Below, one piece after another: positions 1-11,508 of a DNA stretch of 64,000 nucleotides. This DNA is from Otatea glauca. Taxonomy: Eukaryota > Streptophyta > Magnoliopsida > Poales > Poaceae. The stretch spans positions 49,353,435 through 49,417,434 of the forward strand of contig CM070711.1 in assembly GCA_036346275.1 (NCBI GenBank). The letters are read 5' to 3'. Made by a program: the position numbers and the translations under genes. Every line of letters starts with the position of its first letter. Positions within the stretch are counted from its first letter, which is position 1. The notes under the pieces are model-generated. The model had not been told where the DNA came from. It was given only the letters and a program-made list of their open reading frames with translations, and did no database searches.

Positions 1-744
1 ACATACGCGTGCGTTAAGTGGGACAGCATGTTTGCACTCCAAGAGTCGCGAGGTCTCCTATTAATTTCTTAAATATGTAATAGATGTATACGTGGTGCGT
101 GCATCAGCATTGTACCCCTTAAAAAACTTCCTCTCCGGAAAATAAAAAGGAATCTTGGTCTATCTTCTGCTTCAGAGTTCAGAACAGAAGAAAATTAACG
201 CGTGGGTAGGATTTCAGGCGCCAGGAGGAGGCGGCGGCGATTCCACCGCGTTCCCAGAATCCTCGGTCGCGTCCACGGTTGCACCTGTAGGTAGGCGCAA
301 ATTTTCCGATCTGCTTGCGACTTGCCGGGTGGCCAGGTTACTGTTCACATAGAGAGTGCGTTTTGTTCTGTTATTTCTTTTCGGTCCGTAGATTTTGATT
401 TGTTTTTTCTGTCCTGGTCTAATCCAGTGATTTGTAGTTGGATTTCGATCCCCAGATCGCCGCATCCGCTATAAGCCAATGATCCGATCTATCATCTATC
501 ACCAACCAACTGTTTCTGCATGTCGTATTGTGTGCGGATTGATGGGTCCTGTGAATAAGTACTCCACTTTCTTGCACTGTCGTAGATTGCGCAAACATGC
601 TTTCATTTCATCCCTTTCTTGGAAAGCAATTTGATGCATCCTAGAACAGTCAGTATATCTAGCATGTTGATGCATATAGAGAGATATCTTTGCAACACAA
701 GTTAGGCATTGACAAACTAATCTGGCACATTCAATAGAATAGAA
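1..744. other. Left flank, no supported gene; possible 5'-UTR-like segment
   Basis: No protein family is recognisable here. A GC-rich GGC-repeat stretch at about 220-290 is followed by a GTAGGC donor-like site (290-300), a T-rich stretch, and an acceptor-like CCAG near 425. This resembles the first exon and leader intron of a grass gene transcribed rightward, but no coding exon follows before the PDR pseudogene begins on the other strand. It could be a captured or truncated promoter and leader. The 65-codon ORF at 155-352 has no start context or homology that I can support. Confidence 0.3.
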
Positions 745-1594
745 TCAGGGCCTCTTGATCCCCATTTTGCGATGTAAGTAGCCCGTAGAGGCTCCAAGCA
801 ACAGGGTTTGCCCAGTCGTAACATCGCCACCAAATAGGAATTTTCAGCAATTTAGCTACTATGTCTGTTTTGAGGTGATCACTTACACGATAAGGGAGCA
901 AAAAGCCTGAGAAGACGGACCAAATTCCAAAGAACATTGGTGAGATTGCTGCAGCTATATCACAATTGGGTGACAAAGATACTGATACCATGCTGTAGTA
1001 TGTGAAATAGAGAAATGAGGTGAATATTCGTGGCCAGCCAGCGACCCATTTCAACAGGATCTTCAGATATGCAGATCTACCGCCATCATCTTCAGTGTGT
1101 GCTCTGAAGAAGATCCTGGATAGGCGGCGCTGTTCTATACGTTCCAAGAGTCCGGTGAACCTTCAGACCGTCTACCGGCAGTTCATTATCCGGCAAAATT
1201 CCGCTTGTTTCCAGACCCGAATTTGGCCGGCGATTCACAATAATTTTCTCCGTTGCTGGGGCAGTCATTTGATCCATATTCAGTTCAATTTTCTTCTTGT
1301 TGCTCCGGAGTCTACACGGGATTCGTTGCATGTTCTGCTAGGGTATGGGTCATTGCAACTATTCACCGTTCGACAAAGAGGATTCCGTTATAGATTGAAG
1401 TGCAATTTGAAGCCTTCTGATGTTTGCGTTGTTGATGATGTTGTACATGACTCCATGACGCATTCACAGCTGGTTCAAGATGCTCTTGATCCAGACTATT
1501 TGGAGGCTGAATTGGCATCAGTTGCTAACAAACTTGTTTCTCCCACGACAGTGCGATCTCCCAGTTAGCTGGTGAGATCTATTGCCACGCGGCC

Positions 1595-4200
1595 ATGGCA
1601 GGGTCCTTTACCAGCCCCTCAAGTATCACCATTGGTGACGTTGGAGATGCGCTGGCAAAGGCTATTCGGCTAAGCTCATCAAACAGGTTCGAGCTCCACT
1701 GTTCAAGATACCGGAACAGCAATAGAAAACCAGATCATCCTCTATTGTCAAGGCACAATTTAAGGAGACTGCCATGGACATTCAAAATAAGTTTCCAAAA
1801 TATCCTGATTTCCTGCGGTCTCCTTCCTTATGTCAGCAAGGGCCCACGACCAAGGTTTCCACAACTGACATCAGGCCTTCCAGTGGTTTGGCATCCCTTT
1901 TCTCCGTACCTGGAAGGGACAACACTTGTGGCATGGAACAACAACGGGGGATAGAAGATCATTTACTTCGGTTCTTCGACAACGATCTCCGATGGATAGT
2001 ACCGGCAGAGGTAGCTGGGTGACTGGTTCTGGTACCACCGGCTTTCGTGGCCAAGGATACAATCATGGCAGATCTCGCAGGCAACCGCGGATCAACGGCA
2101 GTGTCCGTGGACGCCCTGATGGAAGACACAACTATGGAGGCCATGGACATGGTGGGCATGGCCGTGGTGCATCTGACAGCAAGGTGATGGCTCCCATGAC
2201 AGACGTGCAACCTAAGGTGGGAGGCTCGGTGCAGAGGATAGCAAGCCAGGGGTTCAATCTTCGACGGTTTCAGTTCCAAGACTTCGGAGGTTATTGATAC
2301 TACCAAGCACTTGTGTTCTCGCTGTCAGAAAAAAAGGGCATTCTAACGCTAATTGCCAAGCTGTGGTGTCATTGCCAGCAAATGCCCTCTGCTAAAATTA
2401 CCAAAGCCCACTACAAACTTATGTGGTTATGCAGCGGATGGTCTCAGGTTCTACCAAATTCCTTTTTTAGGAAATAAGAAACCCCACGGTGACAACAAGA
2501 CGGCTTTGGTTCGTATAGTGGAGAGTCAATGGTCTGCTGATAGGAAGTGCGAGGAGCTTCAAAGGGTGATTCCTATTAAATGGCAATGGGAGGTCAATGA
2601 GCATCGTCAGAATTCTTTCTCGGTACCTTTTCAATCCAAGATTGAATAGTTGCATTTGACAAGCATTGGGGAGGTAAAGGTGAAGAATCAGGATAGGGTG
2701 GTTATGGTTTTTGAGGAATTGACTCCGAAAGTGGATGCTAAGCTGTAGCTTCAAAAAATTTGGGTGTAGATTTATGGAGTTCCTTATGAGATTCAGGACT
2801 ACTTGTCCTTGTGTGTTGTGGGTTCCATTATTGGTGCCATACAATTTGTTGACTTGGTGAGTATGAGAAAAAAGGGCATTGTACATTTGCACATCGCTGT
2901 GACAGATGCAATCCTAGTTCCTGATAGCATAGATATTTGTGTTGGAGATGCTCTCTATGAGATTTTTTTTCGTGGTAGATAACAAGGATCAAGTGGGCCC
3001 GAATAATGTGGATCAGCCTGATGGGGAGGATCATGGAAAAGGTAAGCAACAGATGGATGAGGAAATGCAGTACAGAGATAGCAAGAGGACTAATGTTACT
3101 TAGGTTGGTTCATCTTCTACTCAAACCCTGTCCCTATGGGTCATGATGTCCCAATGCAATTAGCAAAGGTTGTCGAGGTTCAAATCTTTCAAACTCATGC
3201 GGCCTCTTCGGTGCAATTGCCAGAACCGACGGTAAGGAAGGTGATTAATGGATCGGTGCCATTATCTGCTGTCCTAGTGTAATGTGACATTGACTTGGAG
3301 GTTGCAGCCAGTATGGATGCTAATCATGTTGCTTCTGATGAAACAAAGGTGCTGAGCGGTTGGTGAATGCAGTTGGGTGGGAGAATGCTAACCATACAGT
3401 GGAATTGGAAGTTGCAGCCAGTCCTGAAGAGGATGCAACCGGGTGGGACAATGTTGACCATACGGTGGAATTGGAAGATGCAGCTGGTTCTGAAGAGAGC
3501 AATGTTGCTGACGATGCTCACAAGGATGCTGATGGGTTGGAAATTGCAGTCGAGTTGGAGGATGCTCAGGGGGGACCTTTTTCTATGGTATACATGGTAG
3601 AGCTTCATGGAGATCTCCTTCCTGCAGGTGGCATTTTCCATAGCTTGGCTATGGATGGAGTGGCGGAAACTCTTGTGTCCAATGTTTCCATGGAGAACGC
3701 CAAGTATCCATTGGCCTGTGATGTGTGTGACGGGACCTCTTGTTGTCACCACTTCTTTGGATTCTATGCTGACGGAACCATGAAGGTGTGGGAGACTGAA
3801 CATCCCCATCGTGCCTGGCGGGGTGGCGCCAGTTGAATTGGATAGCATGAAAAAGGCTAAGCACACGACTTTTATCCACAACTTGGAAGTTCCCCAGGGT
3901 ACTCTTAGCACTTCATTTCTTTTATTTTCTAATACTCGCATATCTTCAGACTTGCTTAATGTTGGCATTTCTTTGGGATTGAAATGATAAAAAAATAGAA
4001 GTGGATCGTATGAAAGTTTCGATGAACAAAGCATTTAAACATCGAAATGATTATCATGTTACAGAGGATGTGGATCAAGGATCTCTTGATATTGATACTC
4101 TCAATCACTTATGTAGTCATTTATCTGATGAGATGTTGAACAAGGAGAATGATCACTTATGTTGTAATCTATATATGATAAAGCCTCGGAGGGGCTGCCC
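1595..4200 (+). pseudogene. LINE ORF1 remnant (DUF4283 plus CCHC zinc knuckle)
   Basis: This is the first ORF of the LINE, an RNA-binding chaperone-like protein in this family. Visible parts are an N-terminal segment starting MAGSFTSPS at 1595, a Gly/Arg/His-rich stretch at about 2030-2190, and zinc-knuckle cysteines (CSRCQ at about 2313, then CPLLK at about 2390). After these comes the LCGYAADGLRFYQIPF motif (about 2420-2465) that follows the knuckles in plant LINE ORF1 proteins. Acidic and Ser-rich repeats lie at 3360-3836. The frame changes at least four times and stops occur near 2297, 2649 and 3240. The start is inferred from the ATG context only, and the 3' limit is approximate. Confidence 0.65.
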
Positions 4201-4221
4201 ACCAAAGATAAAAAAACATAG

Positions 4222-7200
4222 ATGAAAGGTATCTTTTGGAATAGCAGAGGTCTTGGTGACTTGGCTAAATACAGATACATTTCAGGATTAGTCAAGGAGC
4301 AACATATTGATTTTGTTGCACTTCTTGAAACTATTAAGAGTGACTTTTCTACCTCTAGCCTAAAATATCTTGGTGGCACAAAAGAATTTCTATGGCGTTG
4401 TATCCCGTCTCGTGGGTGATCTGGGGTATCCTCGTGGGGGTCAAATTGACATCTTTTGATATTGGCTCCATTGATGAAGGATATTTCTATGTGAAGTTCC
4501 ACATGAGAAATAAAGGTGATGGATTTCAATGGATTCTTGTGGCTGTTTATGGTGCAGCACAACCTCAGTTAAAGAGAAAATTTTAACTAAATTAGTTCAT
4601 GTCTGCAACAAGGAATCATTACCTATATTAATAGGGGGTGATTTCAACATGATCAGGTGATAAGAAGAAAAAGAATAATGCTTCCTGATGGCCTTTCTTA
4701 TTCAATGCAATCATTGACAACTTGGATCTGAGAGAGATTGAATTATCTGGTCGTCGGTTTACATTGGCAAATACCTTAGAAAATCCTACATTCGAGAAGC
4801 TTGATCGGGTGCTAATGAGCATAAATTCCCTTTGGTCACTTTTAATGTCCTTGATAGATTCCTTTCTGATCATACTCCACTTTTGCTCAATGCTGGAGCA
4901 TCCTTCCACATAGGGAACCAGTCAGTGTTCAAATTTGAACTAGGGTGGCTCCATAGGGAAGGTTTCTTCAAAATGGTGTCAAAATGTTGGCACAATGAGC
5001 ACAGGGTGAGCACATATTTATCTAGGTAGAAATTTAAGATCATAAGTCTTAGACATGAATTAAGGGGATGGGCCAAGAAATAAGTGGAACGTATAGGAAA
5101 GAAAAGATAGAGTTATTTCACATTATTGAGGAACTTACAAAAAAAATCAAAGAATGATGGGCTTTCTAATGAGGATATTAACCTTAAACAACGTTCTGCT
5201 GAGCGGCTCGCCCAGTTATTACATGAGGAGGAAATTAAATGGTACCAAAGAGCAGAAGTGAAAACTCTCGAGAGGGATAATAATACTAAATATTTCTATT
5301 TGGTAGCAAATGGTAAGCATAGGAAACAACATATTTTTCAACTCGAGCAAGATGAGGGAATAATAGTTGGGGATGTTCAGCTTAAGAAATACATAACCAA
5401 ATATTATAAAGGTCTTTTTGGGCCACGGGACAACAATCATTTTACAATGATTGAATCTTTCCGAGACGATATCCCTAAAGTTTCTGTAATGGAGAATGAT
5501 TTCCTCGTGCAGTCGTTTATTCAAAAAGAGGTGAGAGAGGCAATTTTTCAAATGGAACATAATAAAGCACCTGGATCGCATGGCTTCCCGCCGAATTTTA
5601 CCAAGTGTTTTGGAAGGTCATTAAGAATGATTTAATGGCAATGTTCCAAGATTTACATAATGAAGTTTTGCCTCTGTTCAGTTTGAATTTTGGAATTATC
5701 ATGCTTTTTCCAAAGATGCTAAGCAAATACAACATTACCAACTGATTTGTCTTCTGAATGTTAGCTTTAAATTTTTTACTAAAGTCTGCACAAATTGGAT
5801 TATCAATGTTGCTGATAATCCTGTATGCCCTACACAGATGGCTTTCACGCCAGGTAGGAACATAATGGATGGTGTGATTATTCCTTATGAAACAATTTAC
5901 GAGATGTACAAGAAAAAATTGGATGGGGTAATTTTTAAGGTGGACCTCGAAAAGGCCTATGATAAGGTCAAATGGCATTTTCTTCAACAAATTTTAAGGA
6001 TGAAAGGCTTCTCACCACAGTGGTGTACATGGGTTCAGAGCTTTGTTACTGGGGGAAATGTTGGCATCAAAGTTAATGAGAACATTGGTCTATACTTTCA
6101 GACCCGAAAGGGACTCCGCCAGGGCGATCCTTTGTCCCCATATTATTTAACATTGTCATGGATATGTTGGTTGTTATCATAGAACATGGCAAAAAGGGTG
6201 GGATGATAAGTGGAGTGGTACTTCATCTGGTGGATGAGGGGTTATCCATCTTACACTACGCATATGACACCATCCAATGCAAGGAACATGATTTAGAACA
6301 GGCCAAAACTATGAAGTTATTGTTATGTGCATTTAAACAACTATCTGGTCTTAAAATCAATTTTCACAAAAGTGAAATATTTTGTTTTTGTGCTACTAAG
6401 GATTTCGAGGCTCAATATACCTAGCTATTTGGTTGTGGGTTGGACATTTTTCCCTTCAAATACCTTAGCATACCAATTCATTATAGAAAACTGAGGATCA
6501 ATGAGTGGAAGGGGGTAGAAGAAAGATTTGAGAAGCTACTGAGTAGTTGGAAGGGCAAATATTTGTCCGCTAGAGGTCGATTAGTCCATCTAAACTCCAT
6601 GCTTACCATCTTAGCTATGTTTATGCTATCTTTTTTCGAGATACCTCGTGGGGTGCTTAAGCGGCTCGACTATTACATATCCAGATTTTTTGGCAAAGTG
6701 ACAACCATAAAAAAGTATAGGCTAGCTAAGTGGAATATATTATGCCGACCCAAGGATCAAGGTGGCATGGGCATTCAAGATCTTGGTGTCAAAATTATGT
6801 ACTTAATTAGCAAATGGCTTTTCAAACTACTAAATGAAAATGGTGTCTGGCAATCTCTCCTCAGAAAAAATAGAGAATAAACCTTTTTCTTATCCAGAAA
6901 GTAAGTCAGGGGACTCATTTCTCGACTGGCCTAATGAAAGTTAAACATCATTTCTTTAGATCTGGGTCTTTTCACATTCGTGATGGATCTCAAATACGAT
7001 TTGGAAAGATGTATGAAGTTGGAACAACCCCATTAGTGCACAATACCCTCGGCTTTTTAACATTGTCCAGAAAAAACATGTCACGGTGGCTGAAGTAATG
7101 TGTTCTGTCCCACTCAATGTGTCTTTTCGTAGGGCATTTACGGGAAATAATTTAATGGCCTAGCATGAGCTTGTTACAACGATTGCTAGGGTACAATTGT

Positions 7201-7665
7201 CCTCAGATCAGGATACTTTTCAATGGACTCTCCATCAAAATAGACAGTTTTTTGTTCAATCAATGTATACAACTTTAGTGCATCAAAATGTCCCAGTTAC
7301 AAACTGACAATTGTGGAAGTTTAAGGTGCCATTAAAAATAAAGATTTTCCTCTGGTACTTACGTCGTGGGGTGATTTTGACAAAAGATAACCTCAGTAAA
7401 ATAATTTGGAATGATAGCAAAAAAGTTGTTTCTGTAACAATAAGGAAACTATACAACAGCTCTTTTTTTACTGTCAGTTTGCTCATTTTGCATGGTGTGT
7501 CATACAAACGGCTTCTAATCTACAACCTCAAGTATGAAAAATTTGTTTGGGAGCTGGTTAATGGGGTTGGGAAAGGATTTAAGGGCTCACATTTTGGTCG
7601 GGCTGCTGCTTTGTGTTGGTTAATTTGGTTATGTCGAAATGATGTGGTTTTTGATAAGTAAAAAA
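4222..7665 (+). pseudogene. LINE ORF2 remnant: AP endonuclease, reverse transcriptase, zf-RVT
   Basis: In order: the endonuclease start IFWNSRGLGD with a downstream LLET (4225-4330), GGDFNM (about 4634-4652), RRFTLAN and FEKLDRVL (about 4750-4815) and SDHTPLLL (about 4868). RT blocks include an NKAPGSHGFP-like motif (5560-5590), AFTPGRNIMDG (5839), KVDLEKAYDKV (5937) and GLRQGDPLSP (6111-6141). The catalytic YADD site has become YAYD (about 6259). The RT thumb follows (6440-6880), then the C-terminal zf-RVT region (WKFKVPLKIKIFLW, 7311 onward) ending in LCRNDVVF at about 7655. These proteins nick the target and reverse-transcribe the LINE RNA. Many stops and frame changes, plus loss of the catalytic Asp, mean it is not functional. 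Confidence 0.85.
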
Positions 7666-9317
7666 ATTCTAATCCATTCCAAGTTATATACTTTTGCACC
7701 AACTGGTTGCGATCGTGGTTTGTGCTGTAGTGTCAGGATGCTCGAGAGGTGATATTATCGGCATGCAGATTACTGGAGATTGTGCTCAGGGATCTCTTTA
7801 GCAGGTATGGGTGGAGATTCAGTAACAGGCTGTGCGCGAATTGAGACTTTGTGTTTCATGTTTTTATGGCTCGTTGAAACTTCTTTCAGTGTTTGGTTAA
7901 ATCTTTTTATGGCATTTTTGCTATAACATTGTAATAAACGGTAGGTTGTGTGCATCTCATGATGCAAAGACTGGGAGATAAAAGCTTCCATTATATAAAA
8001 AAAGAAGTATAGGAACCATAGGAACTTTGTGGGTCCCCATTCAAATCCGCTGGCCATCCCATATAATATGAGACTGAACATCACACTCTGGAGGAAGACA
8101 TAAGGTATCTCAATCAAGAGCTGGAAAAAATGAGAATAGGTGTTTCAGCATGATTATCAAATTGTTCTCTTTATGCTTCGGAGTTTCAAATCAGAAATAC
8201 GTTGTAAGGGTTGTGACAAAGTAATGGAGGTCAAAGGATGCGTGTTGCAGCAATAGCCTTGAGTAGAAGCATTCAAATAGGATCACCTTGTTCCTGGATT
8301 CTGTGTTAGTTTGCTTACCTGTGGAGCTGCATATGGAAAAGATGGGTACATCCGAGAAGCCTTCTCTCTATAAAAGGCTGCACGCTCTACATCCACGGCA
8401 GGCTGGACTGTCATTGCATTCTGTATGCCGATGAAGAAAACAGCAGTCCACATCGATCCATAGCATTGAACAGATCTTGTATCATTTCTCTGAAAATATC
8501 ATTACCTCCATGTCAAAATATAAGTTTATTTGAGTCTTGCTATAGTAATTAGACCATGAGTTAAAATGCCACCGTAAAGAGGAGATAAATGTTGGGTAGA
8601 AGCAAATAAATGCTGGAAAGGCATAATGGTTAAGTATATGGTAGATTTTGCCTAGAAAGCATAGAATGGCTTATATTGGTTGTCTTCTAAATGAGGATAA
8701 ACACCATTAAGACATGTGCATAATGAACTTTCGGTCTGGACCAAATTTTCCAGTATACGGTTCCCAGCATTAGGGCTATCAGAATCGTGAAGAAAAATCT
8801 TGTGGTGCTATACTGTGGATTGCGCCAATATGACCTATGCTTTGGTTCTCCTGGAACATTTTGTGAACATTAGGGGTTGATTATTAGCCGGTTTCTGTTT
8901 TAGGAGTTGTTTCTTCATGTCCTTCGAGAATTTCCTCTTGTCCAGTGGTTGTCACTTCTGACATCATTGTTGCCGGTTTATACCCTTCCTTTATCTTCGC
9001 TCCAGTAGTGGACTGAATGTAGAAGGAAAAGGAAAAAAGTAGAGCGACATTTAAAAAAAAGAATTTCATGTTACAGAATCTATCTACAAATTTTTATCAG
9101 AAAAATTTTCAAGGAATACCTGAAAATATTTTATAAGATGGCTTGAATTTTCTCCTAGTGGACCTACATATATTTCCTCTCCTAGTTTCATTAGGAATAG
9201 CTGCAGTGTTTTCCCCCCTCTTGTCAGGTTTTCTTGATGCTACTAGAATAACACGATTTTGTTTTTTTTTTCTAAAAAATAATTTACTTACCTCATCAAA
9301 AGCCTCAAATATGTTAA

Positions 9318-10322
9318 GGCCTTGTTTGTTTCGGCTTTTTCACTGGCTTAAAAGTAGAAAAGCCAAAATCGAAACAAACGACTGACTTTTAAGTCGAGCT
9401 TAAAAAAAGCCAAAAGTCTCCATATAACTATAAGTTAAAAGCCAGGTGAAATGTGCTTTTTTGGGATGAAATAATCTTTTGCCACTGAAAGTCTCCGAAA
9501 TTATCCACCAAATGCCATCATACATAAGCTTAAGAATCTTTCTCCCATCTTCTCATTTCTTTTTATCTTCTCTCGCTCCCCTGTGCGACATGCCTTCTCC
9601 CTCCGCCGCTTCGGTCTCTGTCGTCCCCGACCTCCTCCCTCCTCCGCTATCCCCAGCCTCCTTCCTCCTCCACCGACCCGGATCAGGCGCGACGTGAGTT
9701 GAGGCGGTCGAACCCCAGCTTGGAGCAGAGGGAGGCTACAGGGACCGGGCGTGGCGTGGGTGGAGCTGAACTGATCCGGCCGTAGCACGGCGGGAGGCGA
9801 TCGGATCCGGCGTGGCGTAGGTAGAGGCGGGCGGACCCGAGGGTGGAACGGTGGGAGGCGGGTGGAGGCGGCCAGATCTGGCATGGCAAGAGGCGACCGG
9901 ATCCGCCTCATCGAGCCCCTCGGTATATATTTTTATTTAGTTTGATGAGAGTTCAGAATTGTTATGCTATTTTCAGTCTGAGAAGAGTTCAAAATTACTA
10001 TGTAGTAAGAGTTTCAAGTTGATAAATAATTATACTTAGAATGAAGTTTGATCTCAAGATTAATCTATGTTTTTCAATACAACATTCGGTGAAAAAAGTA
10101 TGAAACATTTGTATTAGATAAATCAGTACATAAGAAAAATCCTTACAACCTGAAAGGGTATTTCAAACTTTTTAGCAATAAGCTACACCATCCAACCCAT
10201 AAAAAGCTAGGATGCCAAACAACATGTCTTAACTTAAAAACAGACAGTTTAAAAGATCGTTAAGCCAAAAAGCTAGCTTGAAGTCAAAAAACCAAAAAGT
10301 CTAAGCTGAAACAAATAGGGCC
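9318..10322. mobile_element. Tourist/PIF-Harbinger-like non-autonomous DNA transposon
   Basis: This is a 1005-bp insertion flanked by TAA on both sides (9315-9317 and 10323-10325). Its terminal inverted repeats start GGCCTTGTTTGTTTCGGCTT and, from the other end, GGCCCTATTTGTTTCAGCTT, matching at 16 of 20 positions. Removing it restores the reading of the NBD2 exon of the PDR pseudogene, which confirms the boundaries. The interior has AT-rich arms around a GC-rich core (9590-9915) that may be captured sequence. A TAA duplication with GGCC termini is typical of the PIF/Harbinger superfamily. No transposase is present. Confidence 0.85.
9590..9915. repeat. GC-rich core of the Tourist-like element with imperfect internal repeats
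   Basis: A sharp change to GC-rich sequence occurs within the AT-rich element. Short blocks such as GATCCGGCGTGGCG and GGCGGGCGGACC recur in degenerate form (about 9675-9900). Overlapping Pro/Arg-rich ORFs exist on both strands (plus 9479-9697, minus 9501-9911), but this composition gives such ORFs by chance. It may be a captured piece of a GC-rich grass gene leader, or simply an internal repeat. I do not recognise a protein. Confidence 0.4.
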
Positions 10323-11067
10323 TAATAGTGGGTTGATGAATTGTGCAAACCACTGTTCTTCTAGTGTTTACAGTGTTCCTGATAGTTCTCATCACTACAG
10401 CTGCAGCCCTTGAATTGAGTCCTGTTGTTGGCTCATCCATAAATATGATGGATGGATTTGCGACAAGTTCAACAGCTATCGTTAATTTCTTGCGTTGCTC
10501 AATTGACAGTCCTGAAAACTGAGGTAATCCTATAATTGCATCCTTCAGTTCTGTAAGTTCAGCAAGTTCGATCCTTCTTTGACAAATATCTGCACCAATG
10601 AGGATTGTTTCTGAGTATACTATCTTTCAGATCTTAACAGTTGTTTAGTTACCAATTTACCATAAGCTGGTATAAAATAAAAATAGAGTTCAAATTTATT
10701 CTGACCTTTCTTGTATCATAATCAACCTCAGGGGGTAGCCACGCAGAGTAAACCAGAGATTCAAAAACTGTGACATAAGTCGAGTGAATGTCGTTTTGTT
10801 CACAATATCCTCAAAATCTAGCAAATGTTTCGTGCTTCTTTGGATATCCCGATATTTTGATGCTTCCCTCAATATATCCACCAGTCTTTATTCCAGCCAA
10901 AACATCCAATGGTGTTGTGTTATCACCTCACTGACCCCATAAGTTCTGTAAGAATCCCTGGTTGGAATGCTCCAGTTAAGCCATTTAAAAGTGTTAATCG
11001 GCCTCCGTAGCTCCTTGAGCTTTCATTTCCTAGGACAGATTTCGTGTGCCTCTTCAGATTATCCTTA

Positions 11068-11446
11068 GAGCTCTTTTACGGTGGATTAAAATCAATATAA
11101 GCCGTCCATTCCTTTGAATCTAATGATTGAGATCAATTTAGATCTAGTTATACTACCACCTGTAGTATTGATAGTAAAATTGAAAGAGGGGTAAAAGGGT
11201 AAAAAATTCCGTCATACTATCTGTCCTCTACGGTAAAACATGTCCTGTGATCCTGATGAATGGATAAGAAGTCGTTGAAGATCAACAGGTATTCGGTGAA
11301 TCCAAAACTGTAAACGAATTAGGAAAAATCTAAAATACCCCTGATGAATGGATAGAAAAAGTCTTAAATACCCTTGAGAATAGATGGTTAGATTTGATTC
11401 CTACTATCACTACTTACTACCTATGTAATCCACCGTAAAATTTCTC
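11068..11446. mobile_element. MITE with TA target duplication
   Basis: The termini contain perfect 15-base inverted repeats (TTTTACGGTGGATTA and its complement), extending outward to GAG on one side and CTC on the other. TA flanks both ends (11066-11067 and 11447-11448). The length is 379 bp and there is no coding capacity. It sits upstream of the NBD2 Walker A exon of the PDR pseudogene, in the former linker or intron region. TA duplication suggests Tc1/mariner-type mobilisation, though the terminus is not the classical Stowaway CTCCCTCC. Confidence 0.75.
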
Positions 11447-11508
11447 TATCCTTAAGGAAGTTGATTATAATACAAAGCAAAGAAGTTGAGTATAATACCT
11501 TTGGCATG

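Larger units (their letters stand above)
1025..8003 (+). mobile_element. LINE (L1-type non-LTR retrotransposon), near full length, decayed
   Basis: The element has two decayed ORFs in the usual LINE order: a zinc-knuckle/DUF4283 ORF1, then an ORF2 with AP endonuclease, reverse transcriptase and zf-RVT regions. It ends in a short A-rich tail (ATATAAAAAAAG, about 7993-8004). It lies in sense opposite to the PDR pseudogene, inside the exon encoding the conserved KFxWxLFF/YFTFYGM region: that exon is cut at 1024 and resumes at 8004. No target-site duplication is visible beyond GAA. Frameshifts and stops throughout make it non-autonomous. Confidence 0.88.

Noticed and set aside
155..352. 65-codon ORF on the plus strand
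   Set aside because: No homology or codon pattern; it lies across a GGC repeat and a splice-like site, so it is more likely leader sequence.
9501..9911. 136-codon minus-strand ORF
   Set aside because: It lies within the GC-rich core of a Tourist-like element; Pro/Arg-rich with an overlapping ORF in another frame.
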